Source of the DNA: Chitinophagales bacterium
GTDB lineage: Bacteria > Bacteroidota > Bacteroidia > Chitinophagales > JANQFB01
Assembly (NCBI GenBank): GCA_028278085.1
Contig: JANQFB010000498.1
Coordinates: 1 to 37,473, forward strand
Direction of reading: 5' to 3'
Length of the DNA: 37,473 bases
Below the pieces are notes generated by a model, which was given only the letters and a program-made list of their open reading frames with translations, was not told where the DNA came from and searched no databases. Shown here in pieces: positions 16,426 through 24,266 of the stretch (position 1 is the first letter of the stretch; each line of letters starts with the position of its first letter). Made by a program: the position numbers and the translations under genes.

Positions 16426-18252
16426 TCAGAATGTATATGCCACAGCAATTCGTTGTGGAAATTGTGGATTATGACGGTTTTGTACTCGAATAGACGAATA
16501 AACCTTGGCTTTGAGTTTTTCACTCAGGTTTTGGTGAATAACCAACGTACCAATAATTTTTCTAATGGCTATAACGTTGCTTTGCCTGTTATGCTCCACA
16601 TAATTTGCACCTATTCTGCCTGTAATCGCACTCTGTTTTGACGGGTGTTTATAGGTTACACTTACTCTGGTAGTATATAATTTTCTTTCGGCTTGCTCGT
16701 TCAACCCAAAGGATATGAAGTAGAACGAATTAGCCATCAACTCTATTGAAATGGGTTTTTTGAGCTTTTTCAGCCTGTATAAAACAGTCAGCCCTTTTGA
16801 TTGTGAAGTTGTATTGGAATTTGTTCTTGAGGTTGTTTCTTCCGTATTTGTGTTGATTGTTAAATTAATATAATCCGCACCAGTTATATCTAAAGAAAAA
16901 ATGGTAGAGAAATAATGAAAATGTTTGCTATTGTATAAGATATAAGAAGGAGAAAATGTAAAAGAACCTAGGTTAACCATGTTGTCGGTTGAAATGGAAT
17001 TTGTATCGATGTCGATAATATGTTTTGCACGGGAATAATAGTTTGAAAAAGTAGCATTCAAACTGAGCGAATTTGTGACGGATGCTGTCAAATTAATCGT
17101 GCTGAAAATGTTACTATTCCGTTGGTTCTTATTTGAAAGATTTCGAAATTGAATGCCGAACGTATTATTGAGTACCAGTTTGTTTTGGAACGCATTAAAA
17201 TTATTATTCACCTTCACGTGATCTGTTGCTGCGCTTACATATGGTTGGTTCATGGTTTTGAAACCACCGTTTATTCGGTCATATTGCAGGCTCATATCCC
17301 AGAATTTCCCCTTTTTACCAAAGGTTAGCTCATTTGCGAATCCGCGCATGGTTGCCACATTCGTCACGAAAATTGGCCTTAGCCATTTCAAACCTACCTT
17401 ACTTGCATGGCTATCGGCAGAATATGCCGTACCCGTAATTTCACCTTTGATGTAGTACCTATGATTGATATTCAGCCGATAATCTATACTCAAAACCAAT
17501 TCATGCTTTGGAAGTAATTCAATACTTCTGCAATCTTCATGTATGGTATTGTCGGTTTTTTCAATGGAATCGCAGATTTCAACTTTTGGTTTGTCTACTA
17601 AAGTGGTGTCATCTAAGCTTTTGGTTAGATTAAAATGAAGATGCGAAAAATTAAGTTTTCCATAGCCGAAGCTTAATCTTCTGGTTTTTCTTGCATAGGC
17701 AGCCCGAGGGATAACCTGTGTAGGATCCGCAAACTGCGTTGATGCTCTTTGAGAGATTCCCCCAGCATAGGAAAAAATGAATTTGCCTGGATTTAAGGTG
17801 ATCCCTGTCCCGAAGAATGGCCGGCTACCCAAAGCCAATGAGGATTTTTGAGGAATCTGGCTTCCCAGGGAAACTTCGAACCACTTATATTTTGGCCTTA
17901 TGCTGATAAGATTAGCCGGGTCCATTAGGTACTCCTCTACATCAGCCGGAGGCGCTGGATAAGAAGTTGGTTCCGACGTCAACATCATTTGCATGGGCAT
18001 GGTAAAATGTTGTCCGTCTGATAAAGTAGCAGAAAGAAGGAACCGTTCGGTAAAGTTCTTACCCAGTCGCTTGGACACGGATGGTCTTTCCTGGTAACTT
18101 GCCGTCAATTCCAGATTTCCATCAAAATGAAAGGGTGAGGTATTTTCAGGTGTCTGGGCAAAGATTGGTGAAGGCAAGAACAGGATAATAAAAGAAATAA
18201 AGATTCGAAAATTTGGGGCCGAAAGGATCATTTTGAATAGGTTGGTTACCAT
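16426..18252 (-). CDS. Outer-membrane beta-barrel protein
   Basis: This 608-residue protein has a signal peptide (ends at FAQ; the start could also be Met8). The body consists of many amphipathic beta strands alternating with Asn/Ser/Thr-rich loops (for example WFEVSLGSQIP, FIFSYAGGIS, LVLSIDYRLNINHRYYIKGEI). It ends with a C-terminal aromatic residue (VAYTF), the usual outer-membrane targeting signal. No plug or TonB box was found. It is the first gene of a three-gene run: barrel, secreted protein, CHAT protease. This physically links an outer-membrane sensor or pore to a cytoplasmic protease. The precise role is unknown. Confidence 0.85.
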   Translation of the reverse strand: MVTNLFKMILSAPNFRIFISFIILFLPSPIFAQTPENTSPFHFDGNLELTASYQERPSVSKRLGKNFTERFLLSATLSDGQHFTMPMQMMLTSEPTSYPAPPADVEEYLMDPANLISIRPKYKWFEVSLGSQIPQKSSLALGSRPFFGTGITLNPGKFIFSYAGGISQRASTQFADPTQVIPRAAYARKTRRLSFGYGKLNFSHLHFNLTKSLDDTTLVDKPKVEICDSIEKTDNTIHEDCRSIELLPKHELVLSIDYRLNINHRYYIKGEITGTAYSADSHASKVGLKWLRPIFVTNVATMRGFANELTFGKKGKFWDMSLQYDRINGGFKTMNQPYVSAATDHVKVNNNFNAFQNKLVLNNTFGIQFRNLSNKNQRNSNIFSTINLTASVTNSLSLNATFSNYYSRAKHIIDIDTNSISTDNMVNLGSFTFSPSYILYNSKHFHYFSTIFSLDITGADYINLTINTNTEETTSRTNSNTTSQSKGLTVLYRLKKLKKPISIELMANSFYFISFGLNEQAERKLYTTRVSVTYKHPSKQSAITGRIGANYVEHNRQSNVIAIRKIIGTLVIHQNLSEKLKAKVYSSIRVQNRHNPQFPQRIAVAYTF

Positions 18253-18687
18253 TTTCCATCATGACCAGGATTCATCATACTTAGTATTAGGTATGTCCAA
18301 TTCACATATTTAGCCTTGTATTGCATCATGAAAAACATGTATAATGAAATATTTATGATTGTAAAGTTCTTGCTAAATGGATATATGAACAATCCTTAGA
18401 AATCAGTAACAGGTTATCCTTAGAATTAAGGATTGGCTATAAATCCCTCCATCCTTTAATCCTTCTCTACACTACCCATTACCGTTACCACTTTCAACGA
18501 TTTAATGACCCTGCTCATAAAATTTTTTGAAGCATTTTCTTAAAACCAAAGCGGAATCTTCAATACTTTTTAATATTTTTATTATCCGGGATACTTACTG
18601 AACCCCAATTTTTAATTCCAAGGCATTAAGCAAGAACACTTTAGGTATTCGAATTTTATCTGAAGGATAAACAAAATCCCTAACCCT
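18253..18687. other. 435-bp divergent intergenic region
   Basis: No gene was found. The region separates the divergent barrel and SulP genes and must hold both promoters, although neither gives a clear TAnnTTTG match. ATCCTTAGAA occurs at 18392-18401 and again from 18416. The second copy is part of an inverted repeat ATCCTTA-GAAT-TAAGGAT (18416-18433), an operator candidate. Confidence 0.4.
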
Positions 18688-20973
18688 ATGAGTACGCCAA
18701 TTCAAATACCGGCAACCGGCTTTAAAGGGCTGGTAGAAAATTGGCGCAGTGATCTGATCGCTGCTGTCAGTGTATCTTTGGTTGCCTTGCCATTGGCATT
18801 GGGTATTGCCGTAGCGTCGGGTGTTTCTCCAATGTCAGGGATACTATCTGCCATTATCGGAGGAATTGTCACTACCTTTTTCAGAGGGAGCCACATGGCT
18901 ATCAATGGCCCTGCTGCTGGCCTGATCGCGGTGATCCTCGCAGGGATTGCCGCCCTGGATGACGGTTCAGGTCGTGCTTTGCATTATTTACTGGCTGCCA
19001 TTGTAGTTTCCGGGGCGATCCAGGTATTATTGGGGTTGCTGAAATGGGGCAAACTAGCGAACTTTTTCCCTTCTTCCGTTATTCATGGTATTCTTGCTGC
19101 TATCGGGGTGATCATCTTTGCTAAACAGGCCCATGTGGCCCTCGGCACCACTTCCGACGGTGAAAGCACCATGGCGATCCTGGGAGATATTATTTTGCAG
19201 CTTCCCAATGCCAACCCATTTGTGTTAGTGATCTCCCTGGTGGGGATCCTGCTATTGATCTTTCACGCTAAGATCAGCTATAAGTTTTTCCATTTTTTGC
19301 CGGCGCCCATGTGGGTGTTGGTATTATCGATCCCTTTTGTCTTTGCTTTTAACTTCTTTGAAGATCATACGCTTTCACTTTTCGGACTCGATTATGAGAT
19401 CGGTCCGGCCTTACTGATCAATATTCCAGGAAATCCGTTGGATAGCATCATATACCCCGATTTTTCCAAGATCGGTACCGGTGCCTTTTGGTTGACGGTC
19501 CTATCGATCACCATGATCGCCTCCGTGGAAACCCTGGCTTCAGCCAAAGCTGTGGATAAGCTGGATCCCTATAAAAGGGTTACGAATTTTGATAAGGATC
19601 TGATCGGCGTTGGAGCCAGTACCATGGTATCCGGAGCTTTGGGAGGATTGCCGATCATTACGGTAATTGTCCGAAGCACGGTGAATGTTCATAACAATGC
19701 TAAAACCAAGTGGTCGAATCTGTATCATGGGATATTACTGATCCTTTTCATTTTGATCCTTGCCCCGGTTTTACAAAACGTACCGCTGGCTGCGCTGGCT
19801 GCCATCCTGGTTCATACCGGTTTTAAACTGGCCTCGCCCAAAGTTTTCAAACATGCCTATGATCAGGGCGTCGAACAATTGTTGTTCCTGACGTCAACCC
19901 TGGTGATCACCCTATTTACCGATCTCTTATATGGTATTATGGGTGGTATATTGATCACCGTTGTGCTGCATATGTTGCTGGCAAGAGTGGGGGTTTTGGG
20001 TTTTTTTAGAATGATATTCAAGTCCGGTTCAAAAGTTTATGCCCGGGAAAATGGAACCTATGATGTGAAATTAAGAGGCGTAGCCAATTTCTTGTCGACC
20101 TTGCACCTCAACAAACTGCTGGAGCAAATACCTTCCGGGTCTACGGTGAGTATAGATATGTCACAAACCAGGCTGGTAGATCTTACGGTCATGGAAAATG
20201 TCATTGAATACAAGCGCATCCAGGATCACGAGGGCGGGCATGTGTCGATCATCGGATTGGACAACCATGTTTCCTCAACCAGCCATAACAGAGCCATGAA
20301 GATCATCACCGGACCCATCAGGAAGAAGATAACCGCCCGGCAGATACGTTTGCAAAAACTGGCTAATGAAAACGGGTGGTCGTTCCGAAGAGAAGTGGAT
20401 TGGAATACCTCTTCGCTCCGTAATTTCCATTTTTTCGATTCAAGGCCTATTGAACGGAAAACCAATGCCCTCCGTGGAACAGATACCGATAATCATGTCG
20501 ACTGGGAAAGTGCGGACATTATTTTTGATGAAGGCGCCTTGTTGTCATCGGAAGTTTATCACACCACTGTACATGTGGTTCATCTGCCGGTTAAGATCCC
20601 GCAATTTACCATCGAACGGGAAGGGTTTTTTGATAAGATCTTCGATAAAGTCAGGGCATTTGGCGATTTCAAGGCGATCAACTTCCGGCAGCACCCCGAA
20701 TTCACACGGAGGTTCCTGCTGATGGGAGAGGATGAGGCAGCTATCCGGAAATTCTTTAATGACGATCTTATCCATTTTATAGAAAAGCATGAGATCCATC
20801 ATATTGAAAGTAATGGTGAAGCATTGATGATCTTCAATTACCTGCGTTTGGCCCGCACCGATGAGGTCAAAAAAATGCTATCTTTCTCCCATGATCTCCT
20901 GCTGCATATGAAATTGGATATTCCGAAGCCCAAGGAAGAAAACAAGGCTGTAGAGCCTGCAGGTAAATCTTAA
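18688..20973 (+). CDS. SulP-family anion transporter with STAS domain and long C-terminal extension
   Basis: This 761-residue protein has the SulP membrane domain of 10-14 helices from about residue 20 to 440. It includes the family signature at VSLVALPLALGIAVASGVSPM and the motif GPAAGL. A STAS domain (about 455-530, VSIDMSQTRLVDLTVMENV) follows. The family carries sulfate, bicarbonate or other anions in the inner membrane, and the substrate cannot be told here. A further 230-residue C-terminal tail without recognised domain (530-761; the region FDKIFDKVRAFGDFKAINF onwards) is unusual. tRNA-Thr begins 6 nt after its stop codon. Confidence 0.93.
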   Translation: MSTPIQIPATGFKGLVENWRSDLIAAVSVSLVALPLALGIAVASGVSPMSGILSAIIGGIVTTFFRGSHMAINGPAAGLIAVILAGIAALDDGSGRALHYLLAAIVVSGAIQVLLGLLKWGKLANFFPSSVIHGILAAIGVIIFAKQAHVALGTTSDGESTMAILGDIILQLPNANPFVLVISLVGILLLIFHAKISYKFFHFLPAPMWVLVLSIPFVFAFNFFEDHTLSLFGLDYEIGPALLINIPGNPLDSIIYPDFSKIGTGAFWLTVLSITMIASVETLASAKAVDKLDPYKRVTNFDKDLIGVGASTMVSGALGGLPIITVIVRSTVNVHNNAKTKWSNLYHGILLILFILILAPVLQNVPLAALAAILVHTGFKLASPKVFKHAYDQGVEQLLFLTSTLVITLFTDLLYGIMGGILITVVLHMLLARVGVLGFFRMIFKSGSKVYARENGTYDVKLRGVANFLSTLHLNKLLEQIPSGSTVSIDMSQTRLVDLTVMENVIEYKRIQDHEGGHVSIIGLDNHVSSTSHNRAMKIITGPIRKKITARQIRLQKLANENGWSFRREVDWNTSSLRNFHFFDSRPIERKTNALRGTDTDNHVDWESADIIFDEGALLSSEVYHTTVHVVHLPVKIPQFTIEREGFFDKIFDKVRAFGDFKAINFRQHPEFTRRFLLMGEDEAAIRKFFNDDLIHFIEKHEIHHIESNGEALMIFNYLRLARTDEVKKMLSFSHDLLLHMKLDIPKPKEENKAVEPAGKS

Positions 20974-20979
20974 CCATAA

Positions 20980-21052
20980 GCCTCCTTAGCTCAGTTGGTA
21001 GAGCAGCTCATTCGTAATGAGCAGGTCGCGGGTTCGAGTCCCGTGGGAGGCT
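20980..21052 (+). tRNA. tRNA-Thr (anticodon CGT)
   Basis: A complete 73-nt cloverleaf is present. The acceptor stem GCCTCCT pairs with GGGAGGC (one T-G pair). The D arm is GCTC/GAGC. The anticodon stem GCTCA/TGAGC carries the loop TTCGTAA (anticodon CGT), and the T arm is GCGGG/CCCGT with TTCGAGT. CCA is not encoded. It starts only 6 nt after the SulP stop, so it is probably co-transcribed with that gene or its promoter lies inside it. Confidence 0.96.
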
Positions 21053-21367
21053 CTGTATAGGGTGCTATGTCATTTTTGTGTCAAAGATAATTACCCTCCA
21101 TCCGTGGCTAAAAACCGTTTACGCCATTCAAACATACGAATAAAAGGGTATCCGAGAATTTTGTAGGTTATATCTCGCTGATCGAATGGATACTTGTTAT
21201 CACTAAATATTGTAAATCGTTTCGCTTTCCGAACCTACCTCGTCATTTCTTCGGAATCATGAGGTGACTTTGATATATTATGTAAATAGTATATTTATAT
21301 TTACATAAAAAATATCGAAAAAAGTCTTATGTTTGAAGTTCGGACAGCATTCCTGAAGCGTTGATTT
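21053..21367. other. 315-bp intergenic region before siaC
   Basis: No supported gene was found. A 47-codon minus-strand open frame (21091-21234) reads like a protein end (YKILGYPFIRMFEWRKRFLA) but has no start codon except late, so it may be a gene remnant. The inverted repeat at 21279-21307 lies in the second half. Confidence 0.4.
21279..21307. promoter_or_regulatory. Perfect inverted repeat upstream of siaC
   Basis: TATGTAAATA (21279-21288) and TATTTACATA (21298-21307) form a perfect 10-bp inverted repeat with a 9-nt centre, 60 nt upstream of the siaC start. The symmetry and spacing fit an operator. An AT-rich hairpin is the alternative. Confidence 0.4.
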
Positions 21368-21742
21368 ATGTTACCCTTGAAAATTAATCCGACACGGTCC
21401 ACGCCGAGTGTCCATTTTGATAAAGAGCTGGGCATTTTCGAGATCAAGGGCAACTCTTACCCTCAGGATACCATCGAGTTTTACATGCCCGTAGAGTATG
21501 CTTTCCAGGAATATTGTGATGATCCGAACCCGCATACCAACCTGGTATTTCAGTTGGATTATTTCCACTCCACCTCCATCAAATCCTTCTACAAGCTCAT
21601 CGCGATGCTGAACAAATTATTCGAAAGCGGGCGGGAAGTATCCATCACCTGGCGCCACAAAAAAGACGACGAAGACCTGATCAAAGTCGGTAAAGAGTTG
21701 GCCGAGCTCCTGGCATTTCCATTTCATTTCGAGATTATTTAA
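21368..21742 (+). CDS. siaC: SiaC-family regulatory phosphoprotein (DUF1987)
   Basis: This 124-residue protein matches the DUF1987/SiaC pattern: an N-terminal IKPTxxTPxxxFD-like start (here NPTRSTPSVHFDKELGIFEI), then GNSYPQDTIEFYMPV, then LVFQLDYFHSTSIKSFYKLI. SiaC of Pseudomonas is phosphorylated on a Thr in that last motif (Thr69/Ser70 here is the likely equivalent) by a SiaB kinase and dephosphorylated by SiaA, controlling a diguanylate cyclase. No siaA/siaB neighbour is present in the window, so its partner is elsewhere. An inverted repeat lies 60 nt upstream. Confidence 0.88.
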   Translation: MLPLKINPTRSTPSVHFDKELGIFEIKGNSYPQDTIEFYMPVEYAFQEYCDDPNPHTNLVFQLDYFHSTSIKSFYKLIAMLNKLFESGREVSITWRHKKDDEDLIKVGKELAELLAFPFHFEII

Positions 21743-21830
21743 TTTTGGAGGGCTGTAAGTTGATGCCCATTTGCTCACCATTGTGAATTGACGGAGGGCA
21801 GGTGGGGAAATTGACATGCAAGCTTAATAT

Positions 21831-21838
21831 TGATTTTG
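21831..21838 (+). promoter_or_regulatory. Surviving -7 element (TGATTTTG) of the split tRNA-Leu
   Basis: TGATTTTG matches TAnnTTTG at seven of eight positions. It ends 4 nt before the 5' half of the broken tRNA-Leu, the same distance as at tRNA-Lys. A TTGACA at 21811 may be the -33. It is probably the native promoter left behind. Confidence 0.4.
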
Positions 21839-21842
21839 TAAT

Positions 21843-21881
21843 GCCCAGATGTTGGAACTGGTAGACAAGCATGGTTGAGGG
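21843..21881 (+). pseudogene. 5' half of a split native tRNA-Leu(GAG)
   Basis: This fragment contains the acceptor strand GCCCAGA, a D arm (TTGGAACTGGTAGACAA), the 5' anticodon-stem strand CATGG (21870-21874) and the whole anticodon loop TTGAGGG (21875-21881). Homology to tRNA stops there. Its missing partner is at 30995-31046: the acceptor end TCTGGGC and anticodon strand CCATG there pair with this half with no mismatch. The intact copy at 22010 has different base pairs (GCCCAGG/CCTGGGC and CCGCC/GGCGG), so this half did not derive from it recently. The joined halves give a normal 84-nt tRNA. Confidence 0.88.
21875..21881 (+). repeat. Left core site (attL)
   Basis: TTGAGGG, the anticodon loop of the split tRNA-Leu, is repeated exactly at 30995-31001. 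The neighbouring bases differ on both sides, so the identical core is just 7 bp, in the range expected for a tyrosine-recombinase overlap region. The CATGG/CCATG stem of the tRNA would supply the symmetric core-binding arms. Confidence 0.72.
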
Positions 21882-21961
21882 GCTTTTGGTTCTTAATTGT
21901 TCTTTAAATAATCGTTTGATTTGCAATGTTTTACACGCTGATTTTTGGTTTTTAAAATTTT

Positions 21962-21983
21962 GGTCAAACATAGGTAAAACATT
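21962..21983 (+). repeat. Left tandem 11-bp repeat, candidate integrase arm site
   Basis: GGTCAAACATA (21962-21972) and GGTAAAACATT (21973-21983) are adjacent. The same tandem pair, nearly identical and in the same orientation, is found near the other island end (30858-30879). A single inverted copy, AATGTTTTAC, lies at 21925-21934. Paired direct repeats at both ends of an element are typical of integrase arm-type binding sites. Confidence 0.55.
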
Positions 21984-22009
21984 TTGTAACGTCAAGTTTT
22001 ACTGCATCT

Positions 22010-22094
22010 GCCCAGGTGTCGGAATCTGGTAGACGAGCCGCCTTGAGGGGGCGGTGTCCTTACGGGCGTGCGGGTTCGAATCCCGCCCTGGGCA
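22010..22094 (+). tRNA. tRNA-Leu (anticodon GAG), the intact copy carried by the island
   Basis: A complete 85-nt class II tRNA is present. The acceptor stem GCCCAGG/CCTGGGC, anticodon stem CCGCC/GGCGG with the loop TTGAGGG (anticodon GAG at 22045-22047), a long variable arm (TGTCC-TTAC-GGGCGT) and the T arm GCGGG/CCCGC with TTCGAAT are all intact. The discriminator is A and CCA is not encoded. It lies inside the island, 129 nt from the left core site, and is followed by its own terminator. It presumably replaces the function of the native gene that the island destroyed. Confidence 0.97.
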
Positions 22095-22097
22095 CGG

Positions 22098-22137
22098 AAA
22101 AGGGGTTGATTTTTCAAGCGAAAATCAGCCCCTTTTT
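22098..22137 (+). terminator. Terminator after the island tRNA-Leu
   Basis: A long stem (AAAAGGGGTTGATTTT against GAAAATCAGCCCCTTTT, with T-G pairing) around a short loop is followed by T's, 3 nt after the tRNA. On the other strand a T-run also follows, so it can stop the PIN-gene operon coming from the right. Its sequence resembles the terminator behind the native tRNA's 3' half (31052-31090), which suggests the island acquired tRNA and terminator together from a related genome. Confidence 0.85.
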
Positions 22138-22207
22138 GCTTTATCCTCACTACTGCTTAGGGCAAGTGAGGATGTTTATTTAGAAATTGCTTAGGAAACA
22201 AACATTG

Positions 22208-23173
22208 TTATTCAAAACCCAAGTATTCCAGATATTCGGTTAATGTGAATACTCTTAAATTGTGACCGACCTTTTCAGCAGCCTGTAACATGGCTTTATC
22301 ATGAGTTACAAAATACAAAGGACAGTCTTTTACTTTTTCATCTCCAATGGAGAACATTAAGTGAATATCCCAAAGGAAATTTGCCCTGCTTTTTTCGAAC
22401 AAGTTAAATTCACTGTTAACTATTCTTCTGTAAACTTCTTTGTAGAGTTCGATAGCTGCTTTAAATAGGTCAGCTATTTTTTTTGCCCTTGAAACCAGAT
22501 CAAAATTTGGATCAACGGTGATCAGATTATGTTCTACAAGCAGCAAATATGCCCGTAATGCAAATCCCAAACCTATTTGATGTTCAAAAGTTGTCGTATT
22601 TAGATGATCAAGAAATTGCTTGCGCTTTTTGTCGTCTAACTCAAATAGTCTCCATTCAGAACCATCCGGATCAATTTCTTTTATTACCGCCTGGATATCA
22701 GTTGCAAAATTTATTTCCGCTTGATATACATGGTCTCTGATCTGCCGGAAAATGGGTCGAAATTTCTCCATGTTTGCTTCTGAGTCATCATCTGCTATTT
22801 GTGATGCCACCTGACCTGCGTAGAGAACTGAATCTTCTCTGCTTTGAACAGTCATATCAAAAAATGATTTACACAATATTAGCTCCGGGTCTGCCAACAT
22901 TCGAAATTCCTGCTCATCACCACAATGCCAATAAAGTGCTTTAACAGCATTTTTACATTTATTGTAGGCAGTGTCAGAAGGATCAGCTAAGTGTGCCATG
23001 AGTTCTGACAATACAATAGGACTCATTAGACTGATGATATCATTTTGCTTTTCTAACTCAATGAGTTTATCTACTCTGTCTTTCAATTCATTCTCTGGAA
23101 TTCCACTTACAAAATTTCTATAAGCGTTAGAATCAAAAATTACGATTGACTTACCTTCTATATCCATGATCAT
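22208..23173 (-). CDS. PIN-like domain nuclease, last gene of the island's minus-strand operon
   Basis: This 321-residue protein has acidic residues placed as in PIN-type ribonucleases: Asp14 in IVIFDSNAYRN, Glu57 in VLSELMAHL, Asp269 in WDIHLMF and Asp292 in FVTHDKAML. A long helical insertion (about 80-250) separates the N- and C-terminal parts of the fold. The start could also be Met3. It is the last of five genes with gaps of 8-42 nt (25933 to 22208), together with a trypsin-like protease and a PD-(D/E)XK nuclease. A PIN-like RNase effector that cleaves tRNA or other RNA on activation is a reasonable inference. Confidence 0.8.
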   Translation of the reverse strand: MIMDIEGKSIVIFDSNAYRNFVSGIPENELKDRVDKLIELEKQNDIISLMSPIVLSELMAHLADPSDTAYNKCKNAVKALYWHCGDEQEFRMLADPELILCKSFFDMTVQSREDSVLYAGQVASQIADDDSEANMEKFRPIFRQIRDHVYQAEINFATDIQAVIKEIDPDGSEWRLFELDDKKRKQFLDHLNTTTFEHQIGLGFALRAYLLLVEHNLITVDPNFDLVSRAKKIADLFKAAIELYKEVYRRIVNSEFNLFEKSRANFLWDIHLMFSIGDEKVKDCPLYFVTHDKAMLQAAEKVGHNLRVFTLTEYLEYLGFE

Positions 23174-23209
23174 TTACTTTTTAAAACTATGAGCAAACTT
23201 TGGTGATGG

Positions 23210-24235
23210 TCAACTGAATTGTACTTTCAACTTTTCTGATAGAAATTCCACAATTACTTTCGATGGAATCCCTGCATAGTATGGTAGCTTTCCTTTTTTC
23301 ATAAACTCGTTGGGGTCAAATAATTCTTCAGTGACAATACCTACAACCCTGCCAAGAGGATCTAAAATTGGGCTGCCACTATTGCCGGAAGATGTTTTGG
23401 AGGAGAAAAGGAACAATGAATGGCCGTAATAGTCTTCTATCTCGGAGTTGATCTCTCCTCGATGACAAACCTGATAAGAGTCTTTAGTTCGGGGAACGGA
23501 AGGATATCCCATTGTAATGATCTCCTCCATTACCACAATATCAAGGTTGAACAAAAAAGTGGTACAGTCAAGCTTTACAGGTAAAGGGATTAAGGCCAAA
23601 TCTTCATTTTCAGATAATTCGGGTTCACCAAATGTGATAGGTTTGTTTTCTGCATCCAATACTTCAACGGATTCTGCGTTTTCAACCACATGCTTATTGG
23701 TAATTATTATCTGCTTAATTTCATTTTCAACTGTTACTCCAAGCAGAAAACCTGTTCCAATATGTTGATCCCCTTCTTTGGTGTGATGAATAATTTTAAA
23801 AACGGAACTTCTATATCGTGGGATAATAGACCGATACCCAAACAAAAGATTTGTTACTAACCTGTTTCTGTGCAGGTATTGCAAATAATTCGTGTTAGGA
23901 TAGTACACCTTTTGTAGACCAAAAAAATCATCCTGCATGAGAATGTATTTTGATACCAATAGTGCCAATGCTCTTTCAACCACAGCAGTGCCGATTCCAT
24001 TACCGGTTTTCCCGCTATGGCCTATATAATATAAAAAGTCCTCTTTAGATAAATGTCCTAATTTCAACCATGTTTCATTGTTTTTGCGGTTAGTCCGTTG
24101 TGCAAAATCCATGCATATCTGTTTTACTTCCTTGTATAACTTAGGATCGATATCTTTTGCTGTAAATACGTCAAATACCAATGTCAGGATTTCCTGGTTG
24201 CGTTGGTTTTCAAATACGATAGTGTCGTTCAGCAT
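23210..24235 (-). CDS. Trypsin-like serine protease with N-terminal helical domain
   Basis: This 341-residue protein has a trypsin-like fold from about residue 145, with a complete triad: His182 in ITNKHVV, Asp212 in SENEDLALI and Ser286 in TSSGNSGSPI. The first 125 or so residues form a helical domain (LTLVFDVFTAKDIDPKLYKEV and onward) that resembles an adaptor or death-like module in size and position; no known domain was recognised with certainty. There is no signal peptide, so it works in the cytoplasm. In bacterial conflict systems such proteases activate or destroy effectors encoded beside them. Its neighbours are a PD-(D/E)XK nuclease upstream and a PIN-like nuclease downstream. Confidence 0.88.
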   Translation of the reverse strand: MLNDTIVFENQRNQEILTLVFDVFTAKDIDPKLYKEVKQICMDFAQRTNRKNNETWLKLGHLSKEDFLYYIGHSGKTGNGIGTAVVERALALLVSKYILMQDDFFGLQKVYYPNTNYLQYLHRNRLVTNLLFGYRSIIPRYRSSVFKIIHHTKEGDQHIGTGFLLGVTVENEIKQIIITNKHVVENAESVEVLDAENKPITFGEPELSENEDLALIPLPVKLDCTTFLFNLDIVVMEEIITMGYPSVPRTKDSYQVCHRGEINSEIEDYYGHSLFLFSSKTSSGNSGSPILDPLGRVVGIVTEELFDPNEFMKKGKLPYYAGIPSKVIVEFLSEKLKVQFS

Positions 24236-24266
24236 AACTTATCATTCAAATTAGGATAGATGCTAT

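Noticed and set aside
21091-21234. Minus-strand 47-codon frame that reads like a protein C-terminus
   Set aside because: No start codon in the first 30 or so codons and no homology that I recognise. It could be a gene fragment, noted in the intergenic entry only.
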